A stretch of DNA of 64,000 nt from Tenrec ecaudatus (GCF_050624435.1 NC_134542.1:8676497-8740496); one strand, 5' to 3'; numbered from the stretch's first letter, positions 34,438-45,919 are shown. Notes: generated from the sequence alone by a model not told the origin. Program-made: numbers and translations.

Positions 34438-34994
34438 CCCTTTGACTAGAGCACATTTTAAGAAATGCATATCATCCTCCCATTGAATAACTACTTCAGA
34501 ACTGGATGTGAGTCACCAGCTAATCATTTTTCTCTGTCAGCCTTGTTCAAATTAATGAAATTGCAACAAAATCCACAAGCACAGAGGGAGTCTCAGAGGC
34601 GAATCTAGGGCACAGCGAGGAACCCTTCCTCTGTGAGGGAGTTAAAGTTGGCTGCCAGCCTGTGCTGGTTTGCAAATCCGTTTTGCACAAACACGTTCCC
34701 AGCCATCATTTCCTTTATCCACAGGTCACCGGCTGGCACTGGTGCACAACTGTATATCAGTGAGCCGGATCCAGCCCAGTTTTCTTCATCGTACATGCAG
34801 AACTGCAGTTCTCCTAAAAAGTGACGCATTTACAGTAGTGCCAGACTAGAGTTCAAAGTTCCAGTGTAGGCATTCCGATTGATAGATATTTACCACTTCT
34901 TATCTGTGTAACTTTAGGCGAGACACTCAAATGAATCTTGGCGATAATATGGAGCTGGTGGGAAGGGGTGCTTCAGAAGGTGGTTGACACCATG

Positions 34995-35187
34995 ACTCAT
35001 TGCTATCTAGCTGGTTTCCACTCACACTGACCCGCTAGAACAGTCGAACCCGCCCCCCCCCCTTCTCTCCCTCCCCACCACACACACAGAGTTTCCAAGG
35101 CTGTCAGTTCTATGGGAGCAGACTGCGCATCTTTCTGCCTCGGAACAGCTGGTAGGTATTTAACCTTATGGCCATGGGGTCCCACTT
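34995..35187 (-). mobile_element. AfroSINE (antisense) with expansion
   Basis: Tail and body separated by C-rich and CA-rich insertions at about 35049-35088. The head ends atggccatggggtccc. Confidence 0.6.
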
Positions 35188-35607
35188 AAATATCAGAGCG
35201 ACAAAAGATGCTACATGTTACCGTGAAAAGCAAGCCCCTGTACAGTCTCCATGGGAAGGAAGTTTTGTTTGTTTCTTTCTTCCAAAAGAGCATTTGAGAC
35301 AGATTCATTTCTATTCTTTCCTGTGTATGTGTGTGCTGAACAAGTAGGCAATGAAACTACAGGGGAACCCCCCTTCAGGCAAGCATGAACCTGACGTGAG
35401 TCCCTTAGGCCAGTGAGCTTTCTTGAGACAGTACATGCACAGGTCTCAGCTTTGCGCTTAGCTGTGGAAGAGGCCTCCTCTCTGTCCACTCTGACTCGGA
35501 CCCTCTGCCCGCCTGGCCTCCTCCCAGACCATCAGGCCGTTCCCTCCACCTCCTCCAGGGCCGAGGGTAGTGAGGAACCTGGGCTCAGGCGGCACTGGCC
35601 GAGCCTC

Positions 35608-35815
35608 TGAGGATCCCTGGTGGCAAATTGGGTTGGACACCAGATGCTAACCACAAAGTCAGCAGTTTGGAATCACAAACTGCTCTGAGAGAGAAACATG
35701 AGGCTTTCTGCTCCCCCCAAATTGACACCGTCTCAGAAACCCGCAGGGGCAGTTCTGCTCTGTCTATAAGGTTGCTGTGCGACAGCATCGGCTCGGTGGT
35801 ACAGAGTTGCTTGCT
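35608..35815 (+). mobile_element. AfroSINE
   Basis: Head aggatccctggtggcaaatt, B-box region gtcagcagtttggaatcaca, tail gcgacagcatcggctcggtg. Confidence 0.75.
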
Positions 35816-35867
35816 TTCCTTCCCTTTTAAAATCCGTTTTATCGCCTGTAATGCACGCCCCATGCAA

Positions 35868-36635
35868 TGCTATGGTTTAAGATCAACAAGCGACCATCTA
35901 GCAGGGAAGCAACAAAGCCCACATGGAAGAAGCACACCAGCCTGTGCAATCATGAGGTGTCAACAGGATCAGGTATCAGGAAAGCAAATATTTGAACAAG
36001 ATGGGTAGGAGTGGAGACCCAAAGCCCATCTGTAGACAGTTAAACATCACCTCACAGAAGGGTCACAAGGAAGTGACGAGTCAGCCAGGGTGCAGCATAG
36101 CACTGACAAAACACACACCATTCCTCTAGGTCTTTAATGCTTCCTCCCTCACCCCCAGCTATCATGACTCCAGTTCTACCTTACAAACCCTGCTAGTCTG
36201 GAGCATGTACACTGGTACAGGTAAGAGCTCTCAACACATGGAATCTAGGACAGATAAACCCCCGAGGAACAGTAAGGGGAGTAGCAATACCATGAGGACA
36301 GGGAGAAGGCCGGGAAAGGAGGGCTGGTGCTGGAAACCAATGGGAAGGATTGACGGATAAATTGCCCCCCCCCACCACCCAGGAAGATAAACAACAGAAA
36401 CGTGGGTGAAGGGAGACAGCAGATAGTGTAAGATATGAAAATAAAAACAGCTTATAATTGATCACGAGTGTGGGAGGAGAAGGAGGGAAAAAAGAGGAGC
36501 TGATATCAAGGACTCAAAAGGAAAGGTTTGAAAATGATGATAGCAACATATGTACAAATGTGCTTGATAAAACTGATGTATGGATTGTTATAAGAGCTAT
36601 AAGAGCCTCCAATAAAATGATTTATTAAAAATAAA
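35868..36635 (+). mobile_element. L1 3' UTR (sense), 5'-truncated
   Basis: Sense copy from gatcaacaagcgaccatcta to a canonical end, gcctccaataaaatgattta, at about 36606-36625. The AATAAA here is the element's own poly(A) signal, not that of SLC16A14. It lies in intron 3. Confidence 0.75.
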
Positions 36636-36639
36636 AAGT

Positions 36640-36960
36640 TTTAACAAAGTATTTTCTGTTTTCTTTTCCATTGAAGTTTTTTCTGTTTCATCTAGTCCCT
36701 TGTTGGGCAGGGTTTATCTGCGTCCTGTTTGTGTTGTCTGTTTTGCTGTCTGTGAACTCCAGGAGAGAGAGATCTGGAGGCAGTAACAGGATTGATAATT
36801 GGCTAGGGGCCTGGCAGAGGGGATGGGGGCAGTGGGGAGGGGCCACACTGAGCAGACGAAAGGAAAAAAAATGTTCTGAAATTGATCGTGGTGGTGATCA
36901 CACAATTAAAGTGGATGAGAGGTGAAATCTGTGGCAATAAAACAAGTTTAAACAAAGAGA
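36640..36960 (+). mobile_element. L1-type 3' end, other subfamily
   Basis: Starts near ttttaacaaagtattttctg and ends gtggcaataaaacaagttta, matching 13500-14292 with the middle shortened. It ends about 65 bp before the large SLC16A14 exon. Confidence 0.55.
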
Positions 36961-37028
36961 CAAACAAAGGTAACTGATAGCTTGGAAATGTGGCTGACGG
37001 CGTCTCCTTCTCCTCCCCGCTGCTGCAG

Positions 37029-37994
37029 GCTTCGGGAGCGGCATGGCCTACCTCCCCGCCGTGGTCATGGTCAGCAGGTACTTCCAGAAGCGCCGCGCGC
37101 TGGCGCAGGGCCTCAGCACCACAGGGACAGGGTTCGGCACCTTTCTGATGACTGTGCTGCTCAAGTCCCTCTGCGCCGAGCATGGGTGGCGCAACGCCAT
37201 GTTCATTCAGGGCGCTGTGTCCTTGAACCTGTGTGTGTGCGGGGCGCTCCTGAGGCCCCTCGCAGCGGGGCCGGCTAGAGGAGAGCCCGCAGGGAAGGGG
37301 GCGCCGGCCCCCCAGGCTCGCTCCCCCGGGTCGGTGCGGTCAGCCGGGCAAGAGGAGCCGGACAGCGCGGCCGCCAACGAGGCAGCCCTGGGTGACGTGC
37401 AAGCCCCGGAGAGCGAAGGCCAGGCCCGGCCCCGGAGGGACATGCGCGCCCTCCGCGCCCTCAAGACCATGAGTCAGCTCACCCTGCGGGTCAAGGAGGG
37501 CTGCGGAGACTGGTATGCGGGCTACTTCGGGACCGCCTCGCTGTTCACCAACCGCATGTTCCTCGCCTTCGTGTTCTGGGCCTTGTTTGCCTACAGCAGC
37601 TTCGTCATCCCGTTCATCCACCTCCCCGAGATCGTCCGCCTGTACCGCTTGTCGGAGCAGAACGACGCCTTCCCACTGACGTCCATCATAGCCATCATGC
37701 ACATCTTTGGCAAGGTGATTCTGGGCATCGTCGCCGACCTCCCGTGCATCCGCGTCTGGGACGTCTTCCTGGTGGCCAACTTCTCCCTGGTCACCAGCAT
37801 CCTCGTCCTGCCGCTGATGCACACCTATGCTGGCCTGGCTGTCGTCTGTGCTCTGATCGGGTTCTCCAGCGGCTATTTCTCCCTGATGCCCGTGGTGACC
37901 GAAGACCTGGTTGGCATCGAGCACCTGGCCAACGCCTACGGCATCATCATCTGTGCCAACGGCATCTCCGCGCTGCTGGGCCCACCTTTTGCAG
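37029..37994 (+). CDS. SLC16A14: SLC16A14 large coding exon (residues 135-456)
   Basis: A 966-base exon coding for helices 4-11. It begins GFGSGMAYLPAVV and carries the second SLC16 signature, YFQKRRALA, at residues 152-160. Helices 5-6 follow, then a long cytosolic loop (about residues 212-305) rich in Ala, Pro, Gly and charged residues. Helix 7 (SLFTNRMFLAFVFWALFAYS), helix 8 with GIVADLP, and helices 9-11 ending EDLVGIEHLANAYGIIICAN complete it. The acceptor tgctgcag ends at 37028 and the donor gtaagc starts at 37995. Phase 1 is kept at both ends. The exon is far more GC-rich than its introns. The loop differs most from what I recall of human SLC16A14 and accounts for the total of 506 rather than 510 residues. 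No break is seen. Confidence 0.96.
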
Positions 37995-38034
37995 GTAAGC
38001 TGCCCAGGACTAGAAGAGTTGGGGGTGGGGCTGG

Positions 38035-38212
38035 GGGCTGGGGGTTGAGTTAGGGAGGGGATGAAAGGGACCAGGTATCAAGGAAGTCAAGAAGGAGAAT
38101 GCATTGAAACATATTGTGGCAACAAGTGTACCCTCCTGCTTGATGCGACTGAACTGTGGAATGTTGTGCTATCCATCAGAGCGCCCCATAAAATGATAAT
38201 TTAAAAAAAGAG
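38035..38212 (+). mobile_element. L1 3' tail (sense)
   Basis: Short, diverged 3' end: caaggaagtcaagaaggaga to cgccccataaaatgataatt with an A-rich end. It lies in intron 4. Confidence 0.55.
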
Positions 38213-38279
38213 AAAGAACAAGAGTTGAGGGAGAGGGTTACTGCCAAGAAACTAGACAAACCAGAAAAACTTCTTCCTA

Positions 38280-38442
38280 GTGACAGATACTATAGGATAG
38301 AATACAACTGCCCATGTAGGTTTCTACTAAGACTGTAGATCATATCTTTCTCCCATTTCCCATGGGAATGTCGGTGGTTTTGAACTGTTGACTTGGCAGT
38401 TAGCAGCCCGAAGTGTAACCTCTGTGCTACAAGGGTGCAAGG
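38280..38442 (-). mobile_element. AfroSINE (antisense)
   Basis: Antisense B-box cggtggttttgaactgttga and head ctgtgctacaagggtgc. The tail side is diverged. Confidence 0.6.
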
Positions 38443-38687
38443 AGACCTGCTTCTGAAAAAAAGGAGCCTTTGGAGACAACCCAAATGGAGCACAGTCTCT
38501 TATGACACATGGGATTACCATGAATCGGAATCAGCTGAACAATAACTGGTTGGGTTCTGTGTGTGTTTTCTTTCTTTTTAATGGTTTAAATGGAACTGTG
38601 GGCATTAAATGACACAGACATAAATCATCGTAGAAACAATTGCTGTGGCCATGAGCATCAGCTTTGTTCTTGAAGGGGCCTGGTGTC

Positions 38688-38870
38688 TATCTAGTGGTGA
38701 ATGCTTGACGCTACTTATCATAAAGCCACCCGTTTGAAACCACCAGCCATTCCGTGAGAGAAAGACGAGGCTGGAAAGAGTCAGTCTTGGAAATTCAGAG
38801 GCAGCTCTACTCTGCCCTCTAGGGTCACTGTGAGTCAGAATCGATTTGATGGCAATGAGTTTGGCTTTGT
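38688..38870 (+). mobile_element. AfroSINE next to the last exon
   Basis: B-box ccgtttgaaaccaccagcc, body gtgagagaaagacgaggctg, tail cagaatcgatttgatggcaa. It ends about 50 bp before the acceptor of the last coding exon, inside the zone where a branch point would lie. Confidence 0.75.
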
Positions 38871-38920
38871 GTCCTTGACTCTTCACCGGAAGTCTTCTCG
38901 ACCTTTGTTTTGTTTTGCAG

Positions 38921-39072
38921 GGTGGATCTACGACATCACCCAAAAATACGATTTTTCCTTCTATATATCTGGTTTGCTTTACATGGTAGGAATACTCTTT
39001 TTGCTCGTCCAGTTGTGTCTTCGGCTGATGGCGCAGTCCAGAAAAAAACAGGTGGCGGGTGCCCATGTATAG
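38921..39072 (+). CDS. SLC16A14: SLC16A14 last coding exon (residues 457-506)
   Basis: Follows the acceptor tgttttgcag ending at 38920. In phase it reads GWIYDITQKYDFSFYISGLL, then YMVGILFLLVQLCLRLMAQ and SRKKQVAGAHV with a TAG stop. It gives helix 12 and a short basic cytosolic tail ending in GAHV, as in human SLC16A14. The 152-base coding part brings the total to 1521 bases: 506 codons plus the stop. The four exons join without a frame change, so the gene looks intact. Confidence 0.95.
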
Positions 39073-40151
39073 TGCCCTGTGGTGTTTCAGGCAGGACTGC
39101 TTTGAGACGCTCTTGCCTACCTCTCGTGGACCCTGCAAGGAGCCTGTGACGAACGGAACCCTGGGCAAGGACTTTGTGCGAGTTCAGAAGGTCATTGTTC
39201 TAGGGAGCTGCTGACTCACGGGTGTAACGCAAAGTCGGGCTTTCAGTTCGAAGGCCAAGTTATTTCGTATAATTACAGAACTGCTATTTATATTTTTCTG
39301 AGAGACTTCAGCAGTGAGGGATGCCATTTATACCCCTTCCCCAGGGAAAGGCCTGCCGTTCATCGTCATTCAGTTAGAAACGGAATCCTGACACCACACA
39401 CCATCACCAAGCCGGTCCATGAAAGCCGATTTGTGCACATGGCCATTGAACCAAGGGCTATTGAGTCAAGCACGTTCATTCCTCATATCGATCTCTGTCT
39501 TAGGACAGACATATGCTCCTGGAGCGTCAGAGCTGTTTGCTTGCTTGCTTCATTCTTTTCTATTCTTTCCTTCCACCCTCTTTCTCCTTTCTTTCTCTTT
39601 CTCCTACTGATCGGTTGATAGAGAAGCAATGGCTGGTGGGCAGATGGCACTGGTGCCTGCCATCTGGAGAGCATATCCCCTGTCCGGACCGCATTACGGG
39701 ATGAGCCAATGCAGAGGGGAGCGGAAGCCCCACCGTCTGCACAGCCATGTGGAAGTTGTGCTTACAAAGAGCTCCTTTCCAGCTTCAATACGTTTGTGGA
39801 CGTTTTCCATCATCTTTCCGGTCCACTTCCCTCCCACAAACTTTCTGAACCCCTTTGCACAGACTTCATATACAGGGGGCATGTGCCCAGTTTTTAAAAG
39901 CTCTTCTCTTGATTGAGTTCAGACAGAAGATCCACACCATGTAGTGTGCGGCACCCCAACAAACACACTTCCTTCACCTGAGATGTTTATTTTTCTAAGC
40001 CAACCTCCCCAACACCCACCCACCCCCACCCCTACCCCTACCACCAGATTGCAGCATATTCTTCAAGGAATCACTTGGCAATTTCTGGATGCCTGACTTG
40101 TTGACATGAATCGTAGAGCCTTTTCTATTCCTGCTTCTCATTTTTCTCAAA

Positions 40152-40178
40152 ACACACACACACACACACACACACACC
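40152..40178 (+). repeat. (AC)n microsatellite
   Basis: About 13 uninterrupted AC units in the probable 3' UTR. Confidence 0.95.
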
Positions 40179-41142
40179 ACCCCCCTCCTCTCTCAAATCA
40201 GCATGGCTGGTTTCTTGGGTCAAATGTATCTGAGATGAACACAGCCCATTCTCCATTAACCTTGATCCGTATACGATCCTAGGAGCCAGAGTCACAGGTG
40301 AGGTTGGAGCGAGCAGTTTCCTGTTTAACTCTACCAAGAGCTTCCAGGCTGTTGACAAGATTATGACCCTCATCAATAACCCTGCTATTATTACATTTAT
40401 TAAAAGACCTAAAGATTACAAGTAAGCATTCTGTTCATCTGCATTATGTCCCCCACTCAACGGTGTGGTGGGACAGATTGTACAATGAAAAGCCTACCCC
40501 AAAATAACAATGATCATAAAAGGCAGCTAATGGGATGGAGACACTAAAACACTGTTCATATGCGTATCCGATATACCTCCATTGATTAAGGAATCGACGG
40601 AGATTTTTTAGCGGATCCGATGCAGATCGCGCGCCCTGTGGTTCTACACGAAGATCAGTTCTTACGGGTTTGGCCGCTGAAGAATCCAACTTTCTGATTT
40701 CACAAAGATAATCTTCAGTGTTGAGGCAATGATACAAATAGATGTAGCCAACAATCGCATTAGGAGGAGTCGATTGGAAAGCCTGTCCCGTGTTACTGAC
40801 TCCATGACTTCCATTTTCAGACGACACCAAATTGTGAAAAGGTGGGGGTCACTGTTTGGAATGGTGCTATTACCAGTGCATTTGGCTGCCCCCCTCCCCC
40901 AGTTGGTTGTGCATCACAAGTATGAACTTTTTAACCCAGTGGCCCGGCTTGTGTCAGATCCAAGTTGGGTGTCATTCATGTTCAAGTTTTGTAGTTGTCT
41001 GTTGGCCTACCATGTTTATAGAAATGGTGATTTCTACGAAATCAACAGATGTTCCCATTTTACAACAGAGCTGAAATATTCGTGTGAATGGCAGACCGCA
41101 AAGAATGGTATCAGAATTACAGCCACTGTGTTCTATTTCCCG

Positions 41143-41340
41143 CAGGAGCCCTGTTTGTGTAGCGGGTTACGTGTTGGTAACCCACTTCCAGGGTGCAGTT
41201 CAGAACCACCAACTGCTCTGAGGAAGAAAGAGGGGGCTTTCTACTCCCATAAAGAGTCACAGCCTCAGAAAACCCAGGGGCAGTTCTACCCTGCCCTTTG
41301 GAGTCGCTGTGAGTCGGCATTGACTCAATAGCAGGGAGGG
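41143..41340 (+). mobile_element. AfroSINE in the probable 3' UTR
   Basis: Head aggagccctgtttgtgtagc, body gaggaagaaagagggggctt, tail gtgagtcggcattgactcaa. It lies in the sense orientation about 130 bp before the candidate poly(A) signal. Confidence 0.85.
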
Positions 41341-41473
41341 AGGGAGCAATGGAATTTAAACTATGTTCTCATTTGCAGTTCTTTGAGGATATTATGAAGG
41401 ATGTTGTATATTTATATCAGATTGCGTCATGCTCCCTTCATCTATCCAAACGGTTTTTACTGGCAAACAACTC

Positions 41474-41479
41474 AATAAA
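41474..41479 (+). terminator. SLC16A14: Candidate SLC16A14 poly(A) signal
   Basis: AATAAA in actcaataaaatgtg, followed by a T/G-rich stretch (cagtgagtttttgtac) at about 41502-41517 that could be the downstream element. It is the first canonical hexamer outside a LINE after the stop codon. Confidence 0.55.
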
Positions 41480-41679
41480 ATGTGCCCTCTTTAAAGCTGT
41501 TCAGTGAGTTTTTGTACATAAAAGCAAATGTTTTCTTGGCTAACAGTGGAGCTGATGCTTATCTCGGTGTTTATTTGCCCCCAGAAACAATGTTTTTCTA
41601 AGCATGTTTATAGGTTCACGTGGCAAGGATCACCTCCTGTGATGGTTAACAGTGCAAAACCCCGAACCCAACCCATCCC

Positions 41680-41765
41680 CATCGTGTGGGTTCCAAATGA
41701 TAGGGACCCCACAGGACAGCGTCGAGTCGGCCCGGAGAGTTTCCAAGGCTACAAATCAAGGGTGG
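41680..41765 (-). mobile_element. AfroSINE tail fragment (antisense)
   Basis: Contains a diverged ggaccccacaggacagcgtc and gagtttccaaggctacaa. Confidence 0.35.
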
Positions 41766-42499
41766 AGAACAGCTGACGTGCAGGCCAGCTCCGACCCATG
41801 AAATCATCAACACCAGGGAGCATCACACACGTCCCCAAAGAGAAGCAGATCCAACCACATTAGGGGTGAGGCAATTAAACGTTTAACCAGTGTGACTGTG
41901 GATAATGTTATAAATATCCAAATGGCCTTGGGCTGAAAATCAGGATCCTCACTCTTGCTACAGCTATAAATCTTTGTCGTCTCCCCCCCCCCCCCCAATT
42001 GTTCTTGTTGTTGTTGTGGTTGAGAATATGCATATCAAAACTCAACAGTTTCTACATGAACTTTGGCTGCTTTCTTCAAGTTGTGCAACCATCTTCTCCC
42101 TCCATTCCTAAGTCATTCCTCTCTCATTAACCCAAACTCACTCCTCCCCCCACCCCCACTCCCATCTTCCCCCTCTCCCACCCTCACCAGGTTCCTATCT
42201 AACCTTTGCTGTTGTCCATTTGACCCACAGACAGTTCTTGAGCAGAAAGCTCAAGGTAGACCTTTTGTACTAGTTAAGCTAAACTGGTTCCGTTTTAAGA
42301 TGACATTGGGGCCATTTTTTGGCTTAATGATAATCTCAGGTCCACCTACTCACAGTGACGTCACAAAGTCGAGTCCATGAGAACTTGAAATTCAGTTCTG
42401 TAGTCTCCCCTATTGAATTAGGATTCTTCTATGAGATCTTTGATCAAAATGTTCTGGAATGGGAGCCGGGCACCATCCAGTTCTTCTGGTCTCATGCCA

Positions 42500-42622
42500 C
42501 AGCTGTAAATTTCTACAGAAACAGATCTCCAGGTCTTGCTTGCACGGAGCTGCTGGTGGGTTCAGCCTGTCAATCCTTCAGTTAGCAGCCAAACACTAAA
42601 CCACTAAACCACGGTGCCACTT
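42500..42622 (-). mobile_element. AfroSINE 5' half (antisense)
   Basis: B-box and head kept: ctggtgggttcagcctgtca and ccactaaaccacggtgcc. Confidence 0.6.
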
Positions 42623-43197
42623 GGTCCAGCTATTAAATTTTGACTGCATACTTCTTTTAATATCACAATGACATCCCTCCCCGCCCTGTTTTGTACAAAG
42701 ACAATTTTTTTTCTGCATTATTGTTGTGAAGTAAAAGTCTGGAAACCATTTAACTGCCTGTCACTGAGGGATTGAATGCTAAGTAAAGGTATAGTTTGTA
42801 AGCGACTATTTTAAAAAACCAAAAATAAATGTATATTTAGAAACTCAGAGTTTCTAAGATCTATTTCTAAGCGAGAAAAACAAGAGAGAATTTATTTGAT
42901 AGACCTCCAGTATTTTATTCGTAAGAAAGAAAGGTTATTCATACATATGTCAGTTTGCTTATACATGGACCACCTCTAGAAAGAAACACAAGAAGACAGC
43001 ATAGCTCATCTCTGGAGGTCAGAGTGGGTCCAACTAATTTTTTCCTTAGGCATCTATTACTTTTCCAATTTTTTTCCATTGGAAATAAGTCATTATTTTA
43101 AATGCAGACCTGAGGTTGCTTAGAACTAAATGAAGTGAAATATTGAGCATAAGTCTCAAAATAGGCCTTCTAAGTACCCGTATCCATTGATTCTTAT
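42623..43197. other. No recognised feature
   Basis: AT-rich, no gene and no repeat landmark recognised. Confidence 0.3.
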
Positions 43198-43698
43198 GCT
43201 CATGAAGATTTTTTTTAACGTTTTATTAGGGGCTCATACAACTCTTATCACAATCCATACATATACATACATCAATTGTATAAAGCACATCCATACATTC
43301 ACTGCCCCAATCATTCTCAAGGCATTTGCTCTCCACTTAAGCCCTTTGCATCAGGTCCTCTTTTTTTTCCCCCTCCCTCCCCGCTCCCACCTCCCTCATG
43401 TGCCCTTGGTAATTTATACCTCGTTATTTTGTCATATCTTGCCCTATCCGGAGTCTCCCTTCCCCCCCTTTTCTGCTGTCCCTCTCCCAGGGAGGAGGTC
43501 ACATGTGGATCCTTGTAATCAGTTCCCCCCTTCCAACCCACTCACCCTCCACTCTCCCAGCATCGTCCCTCACACCCTTGGTCCTGAAGGTATCGTCCCC
43601 CCTGGGTTCCCTGTGCCTCCAGCTCCCATATGCACCAGTGTACAACCTCTGCCCTATCCAGCCCTGCGAGGTAGAATTCGGATCAGCTCATGAAGATT
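43198..43698 (-). mobile_element. L1 3' UTR insertion with 13-bp duplication
   Basis: The body is 43211-43685, antisense, with a short poly-T on its left and the gaggtagaattcggatca block on its right. It is flanked by gctcatgaagatt at 43198-43210 and 43686-43698, a perfect 13-base target-site duplication as left by target-primed reverse transcription. It is 5'-truncated and contains only non-coding 3' region. The clean flanks suggest a comparatively recent insertion. Confidence 0.85.
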
Positions 43699-44145
43699 CT
43701 TATGCTCATTCTCAAACCAGTCCGAACAGATGTTTTCCTGACTCTCTTTAATTGCCTCTTTTCTCTTCATACAGCGTTCTGGTCAATTATACCAATGGAG
43801 AACTCATAGTGTATCGTACCTTTATTCAACAGTGCCTTTTGGATTACAGGGTCCTTTCCCAATCGACAAATGTCAACCCGCTTGTAGGAGAATAAAACAA
43901 ACGGATGCCAGGTCCTTTGACACACACACGAGATCACCATGAGTTGGGGTCACCTGGATCACAGCTGGTTTTTAAAGTGACAGTGTGGCAACTAATGTAT
44001 GGGCAATTTTACTTGCAGCCTGCATAAATGAAACTGATTGATCACGTAAAAGTACAAGGACGTTCAACAAAGCAATCAAGCAATTCCTAGGAAATGGAAG
44101 ACCAACGACTTGTCAAATGAAAGATACAATATGAGTGTACGCATG

Positions 44146-44305
44146 TGCCACCACGTCAATGCTGACTCACAGCGACCCTCTAGAACAGGGCAGAACTGCC
44201 CCTATGGGTTCCCGAGACTGTAACTCTTACAGGAGTAGAAAGCCTCTTTCTCCTGCAGAGCAGCTGGTGGGTTAGAACTGCTGGCCCTTGCCGTTATGAG
44301 CCCAA
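44146..44305 (-). mobile_element. AfroSINE (antisense)
   Basis: Low-divergence tail and body: gtcaatgctgactcacagcg, gaactgcccctatgggttcc and gagtagaaagcctctttctc. The head is truncated. Confidence 0.8.
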
Positions 44306-44659
44306 CTTATCACATATGATTCATTTAGGAATAGCAATGATAAATCTACTATACTCATATAAATCACATTTTTAAGAAAGTGACTTTTCCAAGAGGGGGA
44401 AAACCCATTTAGTAAGAATAACACTGTTTTGCATTTTTCAAATCTCTTCAAAGTCTGGTTTAGAAAATAGTTGCATCTTCCTATTCTGTATTCAACCTGA
44501 TTTGATACGCGCTTCTGACTGATGCCTATAAAGGAAGGCTAGCCTCATAGAACAATGTAGCTGGAAAACAGACGAGTGTTTTAGTAGTCTTTTCAGATAT
44601 TTATGATTCTTTTCATATATATCATACCAAACTTGACTCAATAAATGTTGTTTCCCCTT

Positions 44660-44790
44660 TTTAAAAACCATTTTATTGGCATATAATTCTCACATCATAC
44701 AACAGTTCAATCACATTAAGAAGGATTGTACAATATTGCCAGCGTTAGAACATGTTCTTTCTGGTACTCATGGTTATTCAAATGGTGTTT
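44660..44790 (-). mobile_element. LINE 3' end (antisense)
   Basis: Begins taaaaaccattttattggca, the mirror of a LINE poly(A) end, and then diverges. Confidence 0.4.
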
Positions 44791-45257
44791 CCTAGAGATC
44801 AGGTGCTGTGTGAGCTTGAACCCTAGCAATGAACTTTTGGGTTCAATATTACATTGAACTCCAACGGTCTATCTTGAGCTTCAGGTGGATCTTTTGCAAG
44901 TAATTTGTCCACCGCATCTTCTAGATCTTCCAAAAACTTTCATATTTCAGACAAGATTTTAGAAATGGTGTGCTCTCAGATGACTCCATGGATCTGAAAA
45001 GCCCAGAAGACTCACACCCATCGAACGGCATGCCTGTGTGGCTGCCTAAGGCTCTGCAGAGAAGCGACAGGAGGTGCCTGCCAATGAGGACAATTGCTTC
45101 CTTTTGGGGGATGAAGATGTTCTAAAGTGAGACAGCGGTGATTACTCCAGGACTTAGTGAATATAGTTTTAAAACACTGAATTATGCACTTTAATGGGTA
45201 GATTTGATAGTACGCGAATCACATGTTTTTAAAAATAACACTGCCACTTGGGCCACA

Positions 45258-45370
45258 GGAATCCCCGGGTGGTGTAAACAGTTAAACCCATGATGTCTAA
45301 CAGGCTGTTGGTTTGAATTCACTGAGATTCCTTAGAGGGAAGGCCTAGTGATCCACTTGTGGACAAGAAA
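45258..45370 (+). mobile_element. AfroSINE 5' half
   Basis: Head aggaatccccgggtggtgta and B-box region ctgttggtttgaattc. The related tail (ccaggattcagaaccctctc) at about 45480-45570 may be its separated 3' half. Confidence 0.5.
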
Positions 45371-45728
45371 CAGTCTTGCAATGGATGAGCTGAAGCATTC
45401 AGAGAGTGTGAATGGCTGAACGTAGGACTACGATGGGCACTGTAAACCTTCACTTGGGATCACACACAAAATGCCGAAAACCAAAACAACCCCTAGGGAG
45501 CAGAGTTCTACTCTGACCCCAAGGGCTGCCAGGATTCAGAACCCTCTCAAAGACAACGGGTTTGGTTTGGGGTTTGGGAATCTGACCACCAACCTTATCA
45601 GAAAAGAAGTCTTTCAGTGTTGGGAAGGTGGATGAGCTCATGGAGGTTCTCGAATTCACACGGCGTTTGAATGCCTCAGTTTCATTAGTGACATTCAACA
45701 CAGATGGTAGCTGCTTTCTTGGGGTGGA

Positions 45729-45919
45729 GGAGCCCTAGTGGCATAGAGGTTAGGTGTTGAGTTGCTAACTGCAAGGTCAGCAGTTTGAAACCACCAACTG
45801 CTCCACTGGCGAAAGAGGAGGCTTTCTACTCCAATAAGACTTACAGCTTCAAACCCACAGGGTTCTACGCTGTGCTGTGGACTCACTGTGAGTTGGAATG
45901 GCAGTGGGTTTGGTTTGGG
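45729..45919 (+). mobile_element. AfroSINE, full length
   Basis: Well kept: ggagccctagtggcatagag, aaggtcagcagtttgaaacc, gtgagttggaatggcagtgg. Confidence 0.85.

Larger units (their letters stand above)
39073..41500 (+). other. SLC16A14: Probable SLC16A14 3' UTR
   Basis: Runs from the stop codon to the first strong AATAAA signal on this strand. It holds an (AC)n repeat and one AfroSINE but otherwise lacks repeat landmarks, consistent with retained exon sequence. An ATTAAA at 40399-40404 is a weaker alternative end. The open frame at 40729-41331 inside it starts with a non-canonical codon and runs through the SINE, so it is not considered coding. Extent is inferred. Confidence 0.5.

Noticed and set aside
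36606-36625. AATAAA signals at 36606-36625, 14270-14290 and 36935 as gene poly(A) sites
   Set aside because: They are the internal poly(A) signals at LINE 3' ends and lie in introns or intergenic DNA.
40729-41331. 200-codon open frame downstream of SLC16A14
   Set aside because: It begins at a non-ATG in the track sense, runs into an AfroSINE and matches no protein family. It fits 3' UTR sequence.
43187-43693. 168-codon Pro/Ser-rich frame
   Set aside because: It lies within the antisense L1 3' UTR insertion. Similar frames occur at 14837-15381 and 47560-47853 for the same reason.
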